Program-made: the position numbers and the translations under genes | Source of the DNA: Betaproteobacteria bacterium RIFCSPLOWO2_02_64_14 | Lineage (GTDB): Bacteria > Pseudomonadota > Gammaproteobacteria > Burkholderiales > SG8-41 | Reading direction: 5' to 3' | Assembly: GCA_001770325.1 (NCBI GenBank) | Contig: MEQT01000063.1 | Coordinates: 511 to 35,163 of the forward strand | Length of the DNA stretch: 34,653 bases | Notes under the pieces: model-generated | Database searches by the model: none | What the model saw: only the letters and a program-made list of their open reading frames with translations | What the model was told of the DNA's origin: nothing | Part shown: positions 9,088-16,766 of the stretch, piece by piece | Numbering within the stretch: position 1 is the stretch's first letter | Layout of the letters: every line of letters begins with the position of its first letter

Positions 9088-10851
9088 TTAGGATTTTGTC
9101 GGATGCTCGTCCGGCAAAATCCTTGGAATCACGGGCACGATGACGTACGACTCGTGGCCCGGACCGCAGTGCAGCGTCACTTTGCCGCCGAATACCAAAG
9201 CCGGCCGGTCACGCGGATCGCTGTGCAGAAACGGCCCGCAGCCGCGCAATTCGTTCTTGAAGTTTGACAGCCGCGCCCCGGTTGATTTAGCCCACTCATA
9301 GTCTTTCCCGCGCACCGTAAGCGCGACGCGATAACCCGCCGGCGCCACGATTGACGTGGGCCACAGTTCGACGTCAACCTGAACCACCTCGCCCGGACGC
9401 AGCGGCAGCGCCTCGTCGTGGGTGTGGTACGGCCGGTATTCGGTCGAGAGTTTCGGATCGAGTTTGCGGTGCGACGCGCGCAGCCAGCCCTGCGCCACCG
9501 GCGTGTGCGGATCGATCGCGCCCATGAACACCACTTCCCGCAGGTCCGGCGTGAAGACGCGGAACACGAGAAAAAGATCCGCGTCGGCCGTATCCGAGGA
9601 AATCCACAGCCGTGCCGCCAGCGGCCCTGTGATTTCCGTGTCGGCATCGAGTGGGGGCGACAGGAAAGTCACGCCCTCGCCCGAAGCGTCATAGGTAACG
9701 GAGCCGGCCGCCGCCACCGGCTGGTTTGACAAACTGTGATTGCCGGATTCGAGGTAGAAACGCGTCCAGCGGGTGCGCGGAATCGGCCACGCGTCCTCGT
9801 GCCGCTCGACGAAGCGATCGACGTGGCGCACCTGGAGCTGCACGCGCGGCTGGCGCTCCCACCCGTTGTTCGCGTCTTTCAGGAAATGATCGAAGAACCG
9901 CTTCTGCAGGCCAACGCCGTAGCTGGTGTAGAAGTGCGTCCAGTGCTCCAGGCCGTGCGCTTCGAGCCACTTGTGCTTCGATGCCGCGCGCTGGAAGCCT
10001 TCGAAGTTGCCTCGCGGATGAAGCCCCTGCCCGCCCCAGTTGGCTGCGGAAAGCATTGGCACCGTAATCTTCTCCCACACCGGTGAGCGCGTCTTGTGGT
10101 ACGCGTCGTCGAGCGGATGCGCGAGGATGTCATCGCCGAAGTCGCAACGGGTACTGCCAAGCTCCCGGTCGGAAAGCGTCGCGTCACCGCACACGAGTTC
10201 GCCGGTTACGCGTGAGCGTGAGCCGCGCTCGCCAAGTCCATGTTGCACCGTTTTCACCTGCATGTCGTACCAGTTGCCGAAAAAGGTATTGAGAATGCCG
10301 CCGTGGTGCGTCATGTCGCGGTACCAGTCTGCGGCGCCCTCCCAGATGCACAGGGCGGCGAGGTGCGGCGGTTGCAGCGACGCGACGTGCCATTGGTTGA
10401 TGGCGTAGTACGAAATTCCGTTCAGGCCCACCTTGCCATTCGACCATGGCTGCACGCCGGCCCATTCGATGCAGTGATATAAATCACGCGTTTCGCGCGG
10501 CGAGAACGGATCGATAAATCCGGGCGAGCGCCCCGCCCCGCGCGAATCAACGCGCACGCAGGCGTATCCGTCCGGCACCCACTTCTCGGGATCGACCACT
10601 TCCCAGCTCTGGTATTGGTTGGTGGAGCCGTATGCCACATCGGGATGTTCGGCCACCATGCGCTGCCACGCGCTGGGGTAACCTTCCTGGAACGCGAGGC
10701 CTTTGGCGTACGGTCCGTAGCTCAGGACGACCGGGTAACGGCCCTCCAATGGCGGACGAAACACATCGGCACGCAACACCAACCCATCATCCATCGTGAT
10801 GGGAACATCCCACTCGATGAGCATCCGATCCCGCAACTCACTTCCCGCCAT
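9088..10851 (-). CDS. CocE/NonD-family alpha/beta hydrolase (first copy)
   Basis: The 587-residue product has the layout of the CocE/NonD (X-Pro dipeptidyl-peptidase-like, S15) hydrolases. The alpha/beta-hydrolase core opens with VPITMDDGLVLRADVFRP. The nucleophile motif is GISYYA with S147, reached after VDSRGAGRSPGF and WAGVQPWSNGKVG. A C-terminal jelly-roll domain follows (from about residue 380). The likely catalytic His lies in GLEHWTHFY. The position where CocE has the triad Asp (G-W-x-D) reads NWGGQGLH, without Asp. Family members cleave esters or amides; the substrate is unknown. There is no signal peptide, so it should be cytoplasmic. A paralogue sits at 19394-21076. ATG 10851 has only a weak upstream GAAG; M10 is a possible alternative start. 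Confidence 0.85.
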   Translation of the reverse strand: MAGSELRDRMLIEWDVPITMDDGLVLRADVFRPPLEGRYPVVLSYGPYAKGLAFQEGYPSAWQRMVAEHPDVAYGSTNQYQSWEVVDPEKWVPDGYACVRVDSRGAGRSPGFIDPFSPRETRDLYHCIEWAGVQPWSNGKVGLNGISYYAINQWHVASLQPPHLAALCIWEGAADWYRDMTHHGGILNTFFGNWYDMQVKTVQHGLGERGSRSRVTGELVCGDATLSDRELGSTRCDFGDDILAHPLDDAYHKTRSPVWEKITVPMLSAANWGGQGLHPRGNFEGFQRAASKHKWLEAHGLEHWTHFYTSYGVGLQKRFFDHFLKDANNGWERQPRVQLQVRHVDRFVERHEDAWPIPRTRWTRFYLESGNHSLSNQPVAAAGSVTYDASGEGVTFLSPPLDADTEITGPLAARLWISSDTADADLFLVFRVFTPDLREVVFMGAIDPHTPVAQGWLRASHRKLDPKLSTEYRPYHTHDEALPLRPGEVVQVDVELWPTSIVAPAGYRVALTVRGKDYEWAKSTGARLSNFKNELRGCGPFLHSDPRDRPALVFGGKVTLHCGPGHESYVIVPVIPRILPDEHPTKS

Positions 10852-10866
10852 GCTTCACTCGGTAGC

Positions 10867-10910
10867 GCGGCAATCCCTTGCCGCGATCGATGCCGGCAAA
10901 GGATTGCCGG
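10867..10910. repeat. Palindromic intergenic element (hairpin I)
   Basis: AATCCCTTGCCG pairs at 11 of 12 positions with CGGCAAAGGATT, and flanking CGGCAATCC and GGATTGCCG can alternatively pair over 9 bp. It lies in the 172-bp gap between two minus-strand genes. No T-run follows, so it looks like a REP-type element rather than a terminator. Only one copy is present in this window. Confidence 0.6.
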
Positions 10911-10930
10911 CCTACGACTCAATCAACCCG

Positions 10931-11012
10931 CGTAGGTTGGGCTGAACGTAGAGATGCCCAACACGGAACGAACGTCGATTGTTGGGGTTCTCGTTGTTCA
11001 CCCCAACCTACG
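10931..11012. repeat. Compound inverted repeat of the CGTAGGTTGGG type (hairpin II)
   Basis: The element is two inward-facing copies of one unit. The outer arms CGTAGGTTGGG and CCCAACCTACG are perfectly complementary over 11 bp. Each half also forms its own 7-bp hairpin with a 13-nt loop: GTTGGGC with GCCCAAC, and GTTGGGG with CCCCAAC. The fold is therefore either one long stem or a double hairpin. Sequences of the GTAGGTTGGG/GCCCAAC type are, from memory, widespread dispersed intergenic repeats in proteobacteria. Confidence 0.7.
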
Positions 11013-11023
11013 TTCTTGCGCCT

Positions 11024-12091
11024 TCATCCTTTTGCCTGGCCCTGCACTGCGCCGATGGCGGCGAACAGGTTGGCGACCTCGCTGCGCCCGATGCCGCGTG
11101 TGATGAAGACGATGCGTGAGCTGCGATCCTCGCTCGGCCATGCCGCCAGCTCGACCGGTGGATGAAAGAGGTGCTGCACACCCTGCACTACCATTGGGCC
11201 GGCTCGCGACTCGACGTTGACGAGTCCTTTCACCCGCAGGAGGTCGGGTCCGCGCAGGGCGGTGAGCACATCCATGCACTGCGTGAAAACCGCCCACGAG
11301 AACGGCCGCTCGAATCTCAGGCAGAACGACGTGATTGCGGTGTCGTGCCTGTGGCCGTGCGCGGGCTCGTCATGATCTCCGCGCTCGCTCTCACGCTCAT
11401 CGGCGCCCAGCCAGCGTGCGATATCCTCGAGTTTGCCCTTGACGTTGCGCAGCCCGACGTCGACCAGGAATGCCAGCTCGATTTCGCCGTTGAGCGCACG
11501 CCTGATCGGCGCCGGGGGGTTCAATTCGCGCAATTTCGCTTCCAGCTCTTCGAGCTTCGCCGCGTCGGCGAGGTCGGATTTCGTGATGACGAGGCGGTCG
11601 GCGAGAGCGGCCTGCTTGACCGGTTCCGGCAGGGTCGCGATCTGCCCCAGACCGTTCACCGCATCGACCAGAGTCACCACGCAATCGAGGCGATACTGAT
11701 CTTCGAGCATGGTGTCGGTCATCAGGGTCTGCATCACCGGCGCCGGATCGGCGAGTCCCGTGGTTTCGATCACGACGCGGTCGAAGTCGATGATCTCGCC
11801 GTTGCGGCGCTTGATGAAGAGATCGCGCATGGTCTCTTCCAGATCGCCGCGCAGCACACAGCACAGGCAGCCGTTGTTGAGCAGCATCATCTGCTCGGAG
11901 GACACCTCCACCAGGTCGTTGTCGATGCCAACTTCGCCGAGCTCGTTGACGATCACGGCGACCCGGTTCATGTCGGGGCGCTTGAGCAGCCGGTTGATGA
12001 GCGTGGTCTTGCCGCTGCCGAGGAAACCCGTCACCACGCTGACGGGAATGCGTCCCGCCAGCGGGTCGCGCGCGGTAAGAGTGCCTAACAT
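11024..12091 (-). CDS. CobW/COG0523-family metallochaperone GTPase
   Basis: The 355-residue product is a G3E P-loop GTPase of the CobW/YjiA/ZNG1 group, which deliver metals (often Zn or Co) to client enzymes. The Walker A motif is GFLGSGKTTL, followed by VNELGEVGIDNDL, the metal-binding CxCC in NNGCLCCVLRGDL, ETTGLADPAP, and the guanine-specificity motif TKSDLAD. A His/Asp-rich linker (DEPAHGHRHD, about residues 240-250) is a likely additional metal site. The CobW C-terminal domain follows. It is last in a minus-strand cluster behind the LVIVD, dehydrogenase and cupin genes, so one of these could be its metal client; that is inference. Its ATG is buried in a long inverted repeat and no clear Shine-Dalgarno is visible. 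Confidence 0.92.
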   Translation of the reverse strand: MLGTLTARDPLAGRIPVSVVTGFLGSGKTTLINRLLKRPDMNRVAVIVNELGEVGIDNDLVEVSSEQMMLLNNGCLCCVLRGDLEETMRDLFIKRRNGEIIDFDRVVIETTGLADPAPVMQTLMTDTMLEDQYRLDCVVTLVDAVNGLGQIATLPEPVKQAALADRLVITKSDLADAAKLEELEAKLRELNPPAPIRRALNGEIELAFLVDVGLRNVKGKLEDIARWLGADERESERGDHDEPAHGHRHDTAITSFCLRFERPFSWAVFTQCMDVLTALRGPDLLRVKGLVNVESRAGPMVVQGVQHLFHPPVELAAWPSEDRSSRIVFITRGIGRSEVANLFAAIGAVQGQAKG

Positions 12092-12156
12092 GATGAACCA
12101 CGTGTGCGTTGCCGCCAGAACGGATTGATCACGCGGGTCATCATGTTAGGCACTCT
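12078..12156. repeat. Long inverted repeat covering the CobW-family start codon
   Basis: AGAGTGCCTAACATGATGA (12078-12096) is matched perfectly by its reverse complement at 12138-12156. With two mismatches the arms extend to 27 nt (12078-12104 and 12130-12156) around a 25-nt spacer. The left arm holds the start codon and first codons of the minus-strand GTPase; the right arm is an inverted duplicate reading ATGTTAGGCACTCT on the plus strand. In the minus-strand transcript the two arms would fold into a stem that hides the start codon. Confidence 0.9.
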
Positions 12157-12184
12157 AAGTCGCGGTTGAACCTCGAGCGTCACG

Positions 12185-13429
12185 TCAGAGGCTCATTTCC
12201 AGGATGTAAAGGCCGCCGGCGAAACGGTCGACGGTGAAGACCAGCCCGCGGTCATCGACGAAGACGTCGTTCAACTGGATCGCCCCGGCTCGCGACATCT
12301 TGGGTGCGCCGGGCACGAAGTAGGCGACTTCCTTCGGTTGGTACGGGTTCGAGGTATCGAACGCGCGCACCCCGCCGTTGAAAAAAGTGCCGAGCACGAT
12401 CGTGTCGGAGCGCCAGGCGCACGGGCCGGGGTAGTTTTCGTGCAGATTGTGCGACCCGAAGCGTCCGCCGCGCTTGCTGAAAGTTTCCACCGGCGGCAGC
12501 GGCAGCGTCGCAATCGGCACCAGGTTGGATTCATTGCGCGCGTCGACGACCCAGGTGAGCTTCGGCCAGTCGATACCGTTGTCCTTGACGCATTCGTCGC
12601 TCACGATGAGCAGGTCCCGGCTCAGCAGCGGCATTACGGTGTGCGTGAAGCCGTTGTAGGGCGGCGAATACTGCAGGTGTCCGACCGCCTTGGGGTGCGC
12701 CTTGTCGCTGATGTCGAGTATCCAGGCGCCCCCGTCGATGTAGGCCACGTAGGCGCGATTCGGCCGGCCCGGGTAAACATTGGTGTTATGCGGCCGATAC
12801 CCGCCGTCGAACTTCGGATGACGGGGCGGCGGCGGCTCCGCATCGCCCTTGCGGGTGCCGGGATACCACCACCGGCCTACTTCGGTCGGTTTCGACGGGT
12901 TGCGCACGTCGATGATGCGGTAGAACTGGTCGTCCTTCTCGTGAGTCGGGGTAAAGTCCGGGGCGCCGCAACTCATATGCACATACTCGCCGTCAACGAA
13001 CCAGACGCAATGCGCGCCGCGCGAACTCGGTCCCGACGCGTCGAAGTGCGCGATGAGCCGGGGTTTCTCCGGCGTGCTGATGTCGAAAAGGTCGAATCCG
13101 GCGGGCTTGAGGCCCCACTTCTTGGTCTGGTACGCCACCGCCATCAGGTCGCCGACCACATCCAGCGAGTTCGAACGCACGTCGCCGTGCGGCAGGTCGG
13201 TTTGCACCACCATCTTCGGGTTGTGCGGATCCGTGACGTCGACGCCGGTGAAGTTCTTGGGCGCGGACTCGTGCGCCATCCAGAAGATGCGCCGGCCGTC
13301 TTTGGTCTTTTGCATGTTGGTGCCCTCGCCCATGCCGCCGAAACCCGACAGCTCGTGCTGCGCCACCAACTTCATGTTCCAGGCGAGCGTCTGCGCCGCC
13401 TGGGATTGCGTGGACATCGTGGTGCTCAT
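12185..13429 (-). CDS. LVIVD-repeat beta-propeller protein
   Basis: The product is about 414 residues built of repeated strands ending in a VxDxxNPxxPxxV-like signature: GVDVTDPHNPKMV, LFDISTPEKPRLI, IIDVRNPSKPTEV, ILDISDKAHPKAV and AFDTSNPYQPKEV. These are LVIVD repeats, which form beta-propeller blades. No catalytic residues can be assigned and no signal peptide is seen. The track ORF starts further upstream at 13645 inside the neighbour; ATG 13429 (MSTTMSTQ) is preferred because it overlaps the upstream stop as ATGA, a coupling arrangement, with AGGAG directly before it and a purine-rich GGGAAAGG further up. The second Met (13417) is the alternative. Function unknown; its binding partner may be the neighbouring cupin or dehydrogenase. 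Confidence 0.85.
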   Translation of the reverse strand: MSTTMSTQSQAAQTLAWNMKLVAQHELSGFGGMGEGTNMQKTKDGRRIFWMAHESAPKNFTGVDVTDPHNPKMVVQTDLPHGDVRSNSLDVVGDLMAVAYQTKKWGLKPAGFDLFDISTPEKPRLIAHFDASGPSSRGAHCVWFVDGEYVHMSCGAPDFTPTHEKDDQFYRIIDVRNPSKPTEVGRWWYPGTRKGDAEPPPPRHPKFDGGYRPHNTNVYPGRPNRAYVAYIDGGAWILDISDKAHPKAVGHLQYSPPYNGFTHTVMPLLSRDLLIVSDECVKDNGIDWPKLTWVVDARNESNLVPIATLPLPPVETFSKRGGRFGSHNLHENYPGPCAWRSDTIVLGTFFNGGVRAFDTSNPYQPKEVAYFVPGAPKMSRAGAIQLNDVFVDDRGLVFTVDRFAGGLYILEMSL

Positions 13430-14373
13430 CTCCTGCCTTTCCCTTTCATCTGACGTGATTGATTGCGCGTGATTCCGGCCATGCGTTCGAGCACGGCGCA
13501 GATCGCAGCGGTATCGTCTTTGGCGTGCCCCTGCGCGAGCGCCGCCGAATAGTACGGCTTGCTCGCCTCGAACAGGGGCGTCGGGCATCGCAACTTCGCC
13601 GCGAACGCGCCGATGATGTCGATATCCTTCTGGTAGATCTCGCACTTCATGTGCGCGTCGGAGTAGTCGTTCGCGACCATCAGCGGCCCGCGCACTTCGA
13701 ACATGCGCGAAGTCCCGGCGCCGTCGCGGATCACCTTGTACAGCAGCGCCAGATCGAGCCCCGACTTCAGTCCCAGCACGATCGCTTCGGCGGCAGCGAG
13801 ATTATGAATTGTCACCAGCAGATTGGCTACGAATTTCAGTTTCGTGCCGTTTCCGAACGGCCCGCAATAGTGCATGCTGCGCGAGAATCCGTTTAGGATA
13901 TCGGCACACCGTCTCACGGCATCGCGCTCGCCGCTCGCATAGACCGAAATATCCTTGGCCGCCGCCTGCGCCCCGGTGCCGCTGATCGGGCAGTCGAGCA
14001 CGGTGACGCCGTGCGCGGCGCAACTATCGCGCAGCGCGATCTTGGTCTCCAGCGGCATGGTGCTGGTTTCGATCACCACGGTGCCACGCCGCGCCCGTCC
14101 TGCAATCCCGTCGCGGCCGAAAAACGCGGCTTCGCAGGCTTTGATGCTCGGCAGGGACGTTACGATCGTCCTGCATCGGGTCGCAACCGCCGCCCCAGAC
14201 CTGGCGCTACGTCCGCCATGGCGTGCGAACTGTGCCGCGCGCCGCCGATCCGGGTCGAAGCCGACCACGTCAAAGCCCGCTTCAAGGAGGTGCTTCGCAA
14301 ATGCGCCGCCCATGATGCCCAGACCGATCTGCCCGACCGGCTCCGGTCTGCTGCGGGAGTCCCCTCTGCTCAT
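13426..14373 (-). CDS. 3-hydroxyisobutyrate dehydrogenase-family NAD(P)-dependent oxidoreductase
   Basis: This 315-residue beta-hydroxyacid dehydrogenase (HIBADH/GarR/GlxR type) oxidises 3-hydroxyacids or reduces the matching semialdehydes. The Rossmann motif is QIGLGIMGGAFAKHL near residues 15-29. DCPISGTGAQAA occupies the substrate-binding place usually read as PVSGG. The catalytic lysine is K180 in GNGTKLKFVANL. The C-terminal all-helical domain is present (KDIDIIGAFAAKL, PLFEASKPYYSAALAQG). Length is slightly above the usual ~295 because of a longer N-terminus. Its stop overlaps the LVIVD-repeat gene start (ATGA), indicating translational coupling, and the upstream cupin gene ends 49 bp away. 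The exact substrate cannot be read. Confidence 0.9.
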   Translation of the reverse strand: MSRGDSRSRPEPVGQIGLGIMGGAFAKHLLEAGFDVVGFDPDRRRAAQFARHGGRSARSGAAVATRCRTIVTSLPSIKACEAAFFGRDGIAGRARRGTVVIETSTMPLETKIALRDSCAAHGVTVLDCPISGTGAQAAAKDISVYASGERDAVRRCADILNGFSRSMHYCGPFGNGTKLKFVANLLVTIHNLAAAEAIVLGLKSGLDLALLYKVIRDGAGTSRMFEVRGPLMVANDYSDAHMKCEIYQKDIDIIGAFAAKLRCPTPLFEASKPYYSAALAQGHAKDDTAAICAVLERMAGITRNQSRQMKGKGRR

Positions 14374-14422
14374 ATTTGTGTGGGATGCATTTCGTCAGGG
14401 AATCATCGTGCGGTGCTTGCGA

Positions 14423-15265
14423 TCAGTTCGCCTTGTTGTTAATGCGTGCCTGCTCGCGCTCCTCCGCGGTCATGCCGTCTATCCGCTGTTCCAGGTACGG
14501 CGTCGAGCAGACGAGCGCATAGCGGACGCAGGGCGCCGCCGGCTTCAGGCGGTAACGCATCCCTTTCGGTATTTCGATTACGTCACCGGCGCTCACCGTT
14601 TTCGCTTCGCGACCTACCCGGGCACGCATGCTCCCGCCGATCATGTAGATGAAGGTTTCCCGTGCACTCGCGCATTCGGGCTCGTCATAGCCGCCGGGAA
14701 CGTCGAACAGCCCGAAGGCAAGCCGCTCGCCCTCGATCCAGGACACGCGGCGCGCCGACACCTGGGGCGCATCGAGCGCGTCGAGCAGCGGGTAATAGCA
14801 GACGTTCAATCCCTCGACGATCATGCGCGAGGCGCCGTCCTGCTTCGATCGCGACAGCGTGCCGCTCGTGTGCAGCCGGTTGATTTCGTCCACGGTCCAG
14901 GCCTTGTCCGGCACCGCCTGGTCTGCTGCAAGTCCCACCACTGTCCAGGTCTTGTCCTTGATGTACAGATACGAGCAGTCTGCTTCCTCGGTCGCTTTCA
15001 TCGAATGGCGCGCGTAGGCAGGCGCGTGCACGAATGTGCCGGGCGGCGCTATCCGGCGGTCCTTGCCGACAATCGCGTTCAACGCGCCGCACACCGGGAA
15101 GATCAGCAACTCGTTCGGATGATAATGGAGTTCCGAGCCCGTGCCGGCGACCTTGTGCACCAGACAGAAATACAGGTACTGGCCTTCGATCACCGGCCCC
15201 CTGCCGGTCGAGAGATCGGGGGTAAGCGCTTTGCTCTCCAGCGCTTCGAAACGGTGAAACGGCAT
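14423..15265 (-). CDS. Bicupin protein with one intact metal site
   Basis: ATG 15265 gives 280 residues (MPFHRFEALESKALTP). A good ribosome site (AGGAA, 7 bp upstream) favours it over the track start at GTG 15403, and a candidate promoter lies between the two. The first cupin has HxH and Glu ligands in GSELHYHPNELLIFPVCG and the distal His in APAYARHSM, so it should bind one divalent metal. The second cupin (DEPECASARETFIYMIGG, then IPKGMRYRL) keeps the fold signature but lacks the His ligands. Bicupins include dioxygenases and isomerases; nothing here fixes the reaction. It leads the minus-strand run toward the HIBADH-family, LVIVD and CobW-family genes, suggesting a metal-dependent step in the same process. 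Confidence 0.82.
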   Translation of the reverse strand: MPFHRFEALESKALTPDLSTGRGPVIEGQYLYFCLVHKVAGTGSELHYHPNELLIFPVCGALNAIVGKDRRIAPPGTFVHAPAYARHSMKATEEADCSYLYIKDKTWTVVGLAADQAVPDKAWTVDEINRLHTSGTLSRSKQDGASRMIVEGLNVCYYPLLDALDAPQVSARRVSWIEGERLAFGLFDVPGGYDEPECASARETFIYMIGGSMRARVGREAKTVSAGDVIEIPKGMRYRLKPAAPCVRYALVCSTPYLEQRIDGMTAEEREQARINNKAN

Positions 15266-15320
15266 TCCGTGGTTCCTGTTGCAGAACGTGGGTTCGATAT
15301 CGAGGTGTGGCCGGCGCGAT

Positions 15321-15349
15321 AATTTATCATGCGCGTGCCGCCAAAACAA
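15321..15349 (-). promoter_or_regulatory. Candidate promoter for the cupin-dehydrogenase-LVIVD-CobW cluster
   Basis: On the minus strand TTGTTT (15349-15344) and TAAATT (15326-15321) are separated by 17 bp, each matching 4 of 6 consensus positions. The -10 region is part of the palindrome GATAAATTATC, which could also be an operator. Transcription would begin about 50 bp before the cupin ATG. Confidence 0.4.
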
Positions 15350-15476
15350 TTTTAGATCGGCCCCGGGGATTTCATCGGCTGCCCGTGCAACGGCATTGCG
15401 CACGAGATGATCAATGACGGCAGCGAGCCGTAACGGCGCGAAGCCGCCGCCTCGCCGCGGGCTCCGGGCACCCCTG

Positions 15477-16535
15477 CTAGCCGCCGAGATTGGCCGGGGA
15501 TTGCGGAATCTCGCCCTGCTCGACCCGGGTCACGATCTCGGTCAACTTCTCGTGGGCCGGCGCCGCGACGCCGACGAACCTGCCTTTCTCGGCGATGAAT
15601 CCGTTCATGAACTGTATTTCGGTGCGCCGGCCCTTGCGCATGTCCTGCGCCATCGACGGGCGCTGGATGCCGGCCCGCGGATTCGAGGCCGCGCGGGACA
15701 TCATCAGGTTTTCGATCTCCACCAGGGCGTCCTGGTTGCCCTCGCTGGCAAGCGCGAGGCGTTCCGGCGCGAGCTTGCCCAGATTCACGAGCTGATAGCC
15801 GAGCGCCTGGCCGACGCGTACCGCTTCGCCGCCGAGCTTGATCGAAAAACACCGGATCGCATCGTTGCGATCGCATTCCTTGCCGCTCAGGCCGGTGGAC
15901 GCCGACACGCCGTTGCGCATGCCGTTCTGGCACAGCTTGGTCCAGCGCTCGCCCCACAGATTGGTCGTCGCCTTCGCGCTGTCGATCGCGGAGAACATGG
16001 ACACGAGTTCCTCGACGCGTTTCGTGACCACGCCGTGCACTTCGCCCACGCGAAACACCGTATGCTTGTCGCCGCCCTTCTCGACCATGCGGCGTATCCG
16101 GCCCGGCTCGTAGAGTTCAACCGAGATGAGCGACGAGACGACTCCCAGCGTCTTGCCCCAACCGACGATACCCGCGATCCTTTCCTCATTGATGCAGTTT
16201 TGCAGCGACACCACGTAGCCATCGGACGCGAGATAAGGCCGTATCATCATCGTTGCCCACTCGGTATCGTAGGACTTGACCGCCACGAACGCGATATCGA
16301 CAGGCTTCTGCTTCGAGAGCGACTGCAGCTCGGTGATATGCATGGTTTTCGCCTGCGTCACCGTGAATTTTTCCTCCGGCGTGATGCCGTCGAGCTCCAG
16401 CCCGCGGGCCCGTATGGTCTCGATATGCTCGGGCCACATGTCGATCAAGGTCACATCGTGGCCCTGATGCGCGAGATGGCCGCCGACATAGCCGCCGAGC
16501 GCTCCCGTGCCTACCACCGCAATTCTTTTCCGCAT
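15477..16535 (-). CDS. Ketopantoate reductase-family (PanE/ApbA-like) dehydrogenase
   Basis: ATG 16535 gives 352 residues; a strong purine-rich GGGGGAGGGAA just upstream fixes this start and rejects the longer track ORF (16631). The dinucleotide motif is VVGTGALGGYVGGHLA at the N-terminus. AVKSYDTEWA and LQNCINEERI match conserved PanE positions, and WTKLCQNGMRNGVSA is the C-terminal helical signature with the catalytic Lys and Asn residues. PanE reduces 2-ketopantoate with NADPH in pantothenate synthesis, but this family is broad and many members in catabolic clusters act on other 2-keto/2-hydroxy acids. At 352 residues it is longer than typical PanE (~300). It is divergent from a Gfo/Idh/MocA gene, which favours a catabolic role. 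Confidence 0.85.
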   Translation of the reverse strand: MRKRIAVVGTGALGGYVGGHLAHQGHDVTLIDMWPEHIETIRARGLELDGITPEEKFTVTQAKTMHITELQSLSKQKPVDIAFVAVKSYDTEWATMMIRPYLASDGYVVSLQNCINEERIAGIVGWGKTLGVVSSLISVELYEPGRIRRMVEKGGDKHTVFRVGEVHGVVTKRVEELVSMFSAIDSAKATTNLWGERWTKLCQNGMRNGVSASTGLSGKECDRNDAIRCFSIKLGGEAVRVGQALGYQLVNLGKLAPERLALASEGNQDALVEIENLMMSRAASNPRAGIQRPSMAQDMRKGRRTEIQFMNGFIAEKGRFVGVAAPAHEKLTEIVTRVEQGEIPQSPANLGG

Positions 16536-16645
16536 GTGTTCCCTCCCCCGCAGGTTCATGCATGCCAATCCGCCCGCGCTCCCGATTCCCGCGCTGGTTT
16601 CGCGCCGCGTTCCGACTCTTCGCGCACCCATGATACACGTTCGGC

Positions 16646-16674
16646 TTGGCGGTTCTGGGGCCAGCCGTTACAAT
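16646..16674 (+). promoter_or_regulatory. Candidate sigma70 promoter of the plus-strand cluster
   Basis: TTGGCG (16646-16651, 4/6) and TACAAT (16669-16674, 5/6) are exactly 17 bp apart in the 231-bp divergent region. Transcription would start near 16681, about 85 bp before the first oxidoreductase GTG. Confidence 0.45.
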
Positions 16675-16766
16675 ATGCACCAGAAATCCCCGAACTCCGC
16701 AGCATTCCCTTTGCCCTGTACCTGTCTCCGGGATCGCGTGCTCCCGGCCCATTGCGAGGAAGTCGA

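Noticed and set aside
15414-16766. The 808-codon ORF 15414-17840 might be one large fusion protein.
   Set aside because: Its first 450 codons lie antisense to a well-supported PanE-like gene and have shadow composition. A GTG with GAGGAA at 16767 starts a complete oxidoreductase.
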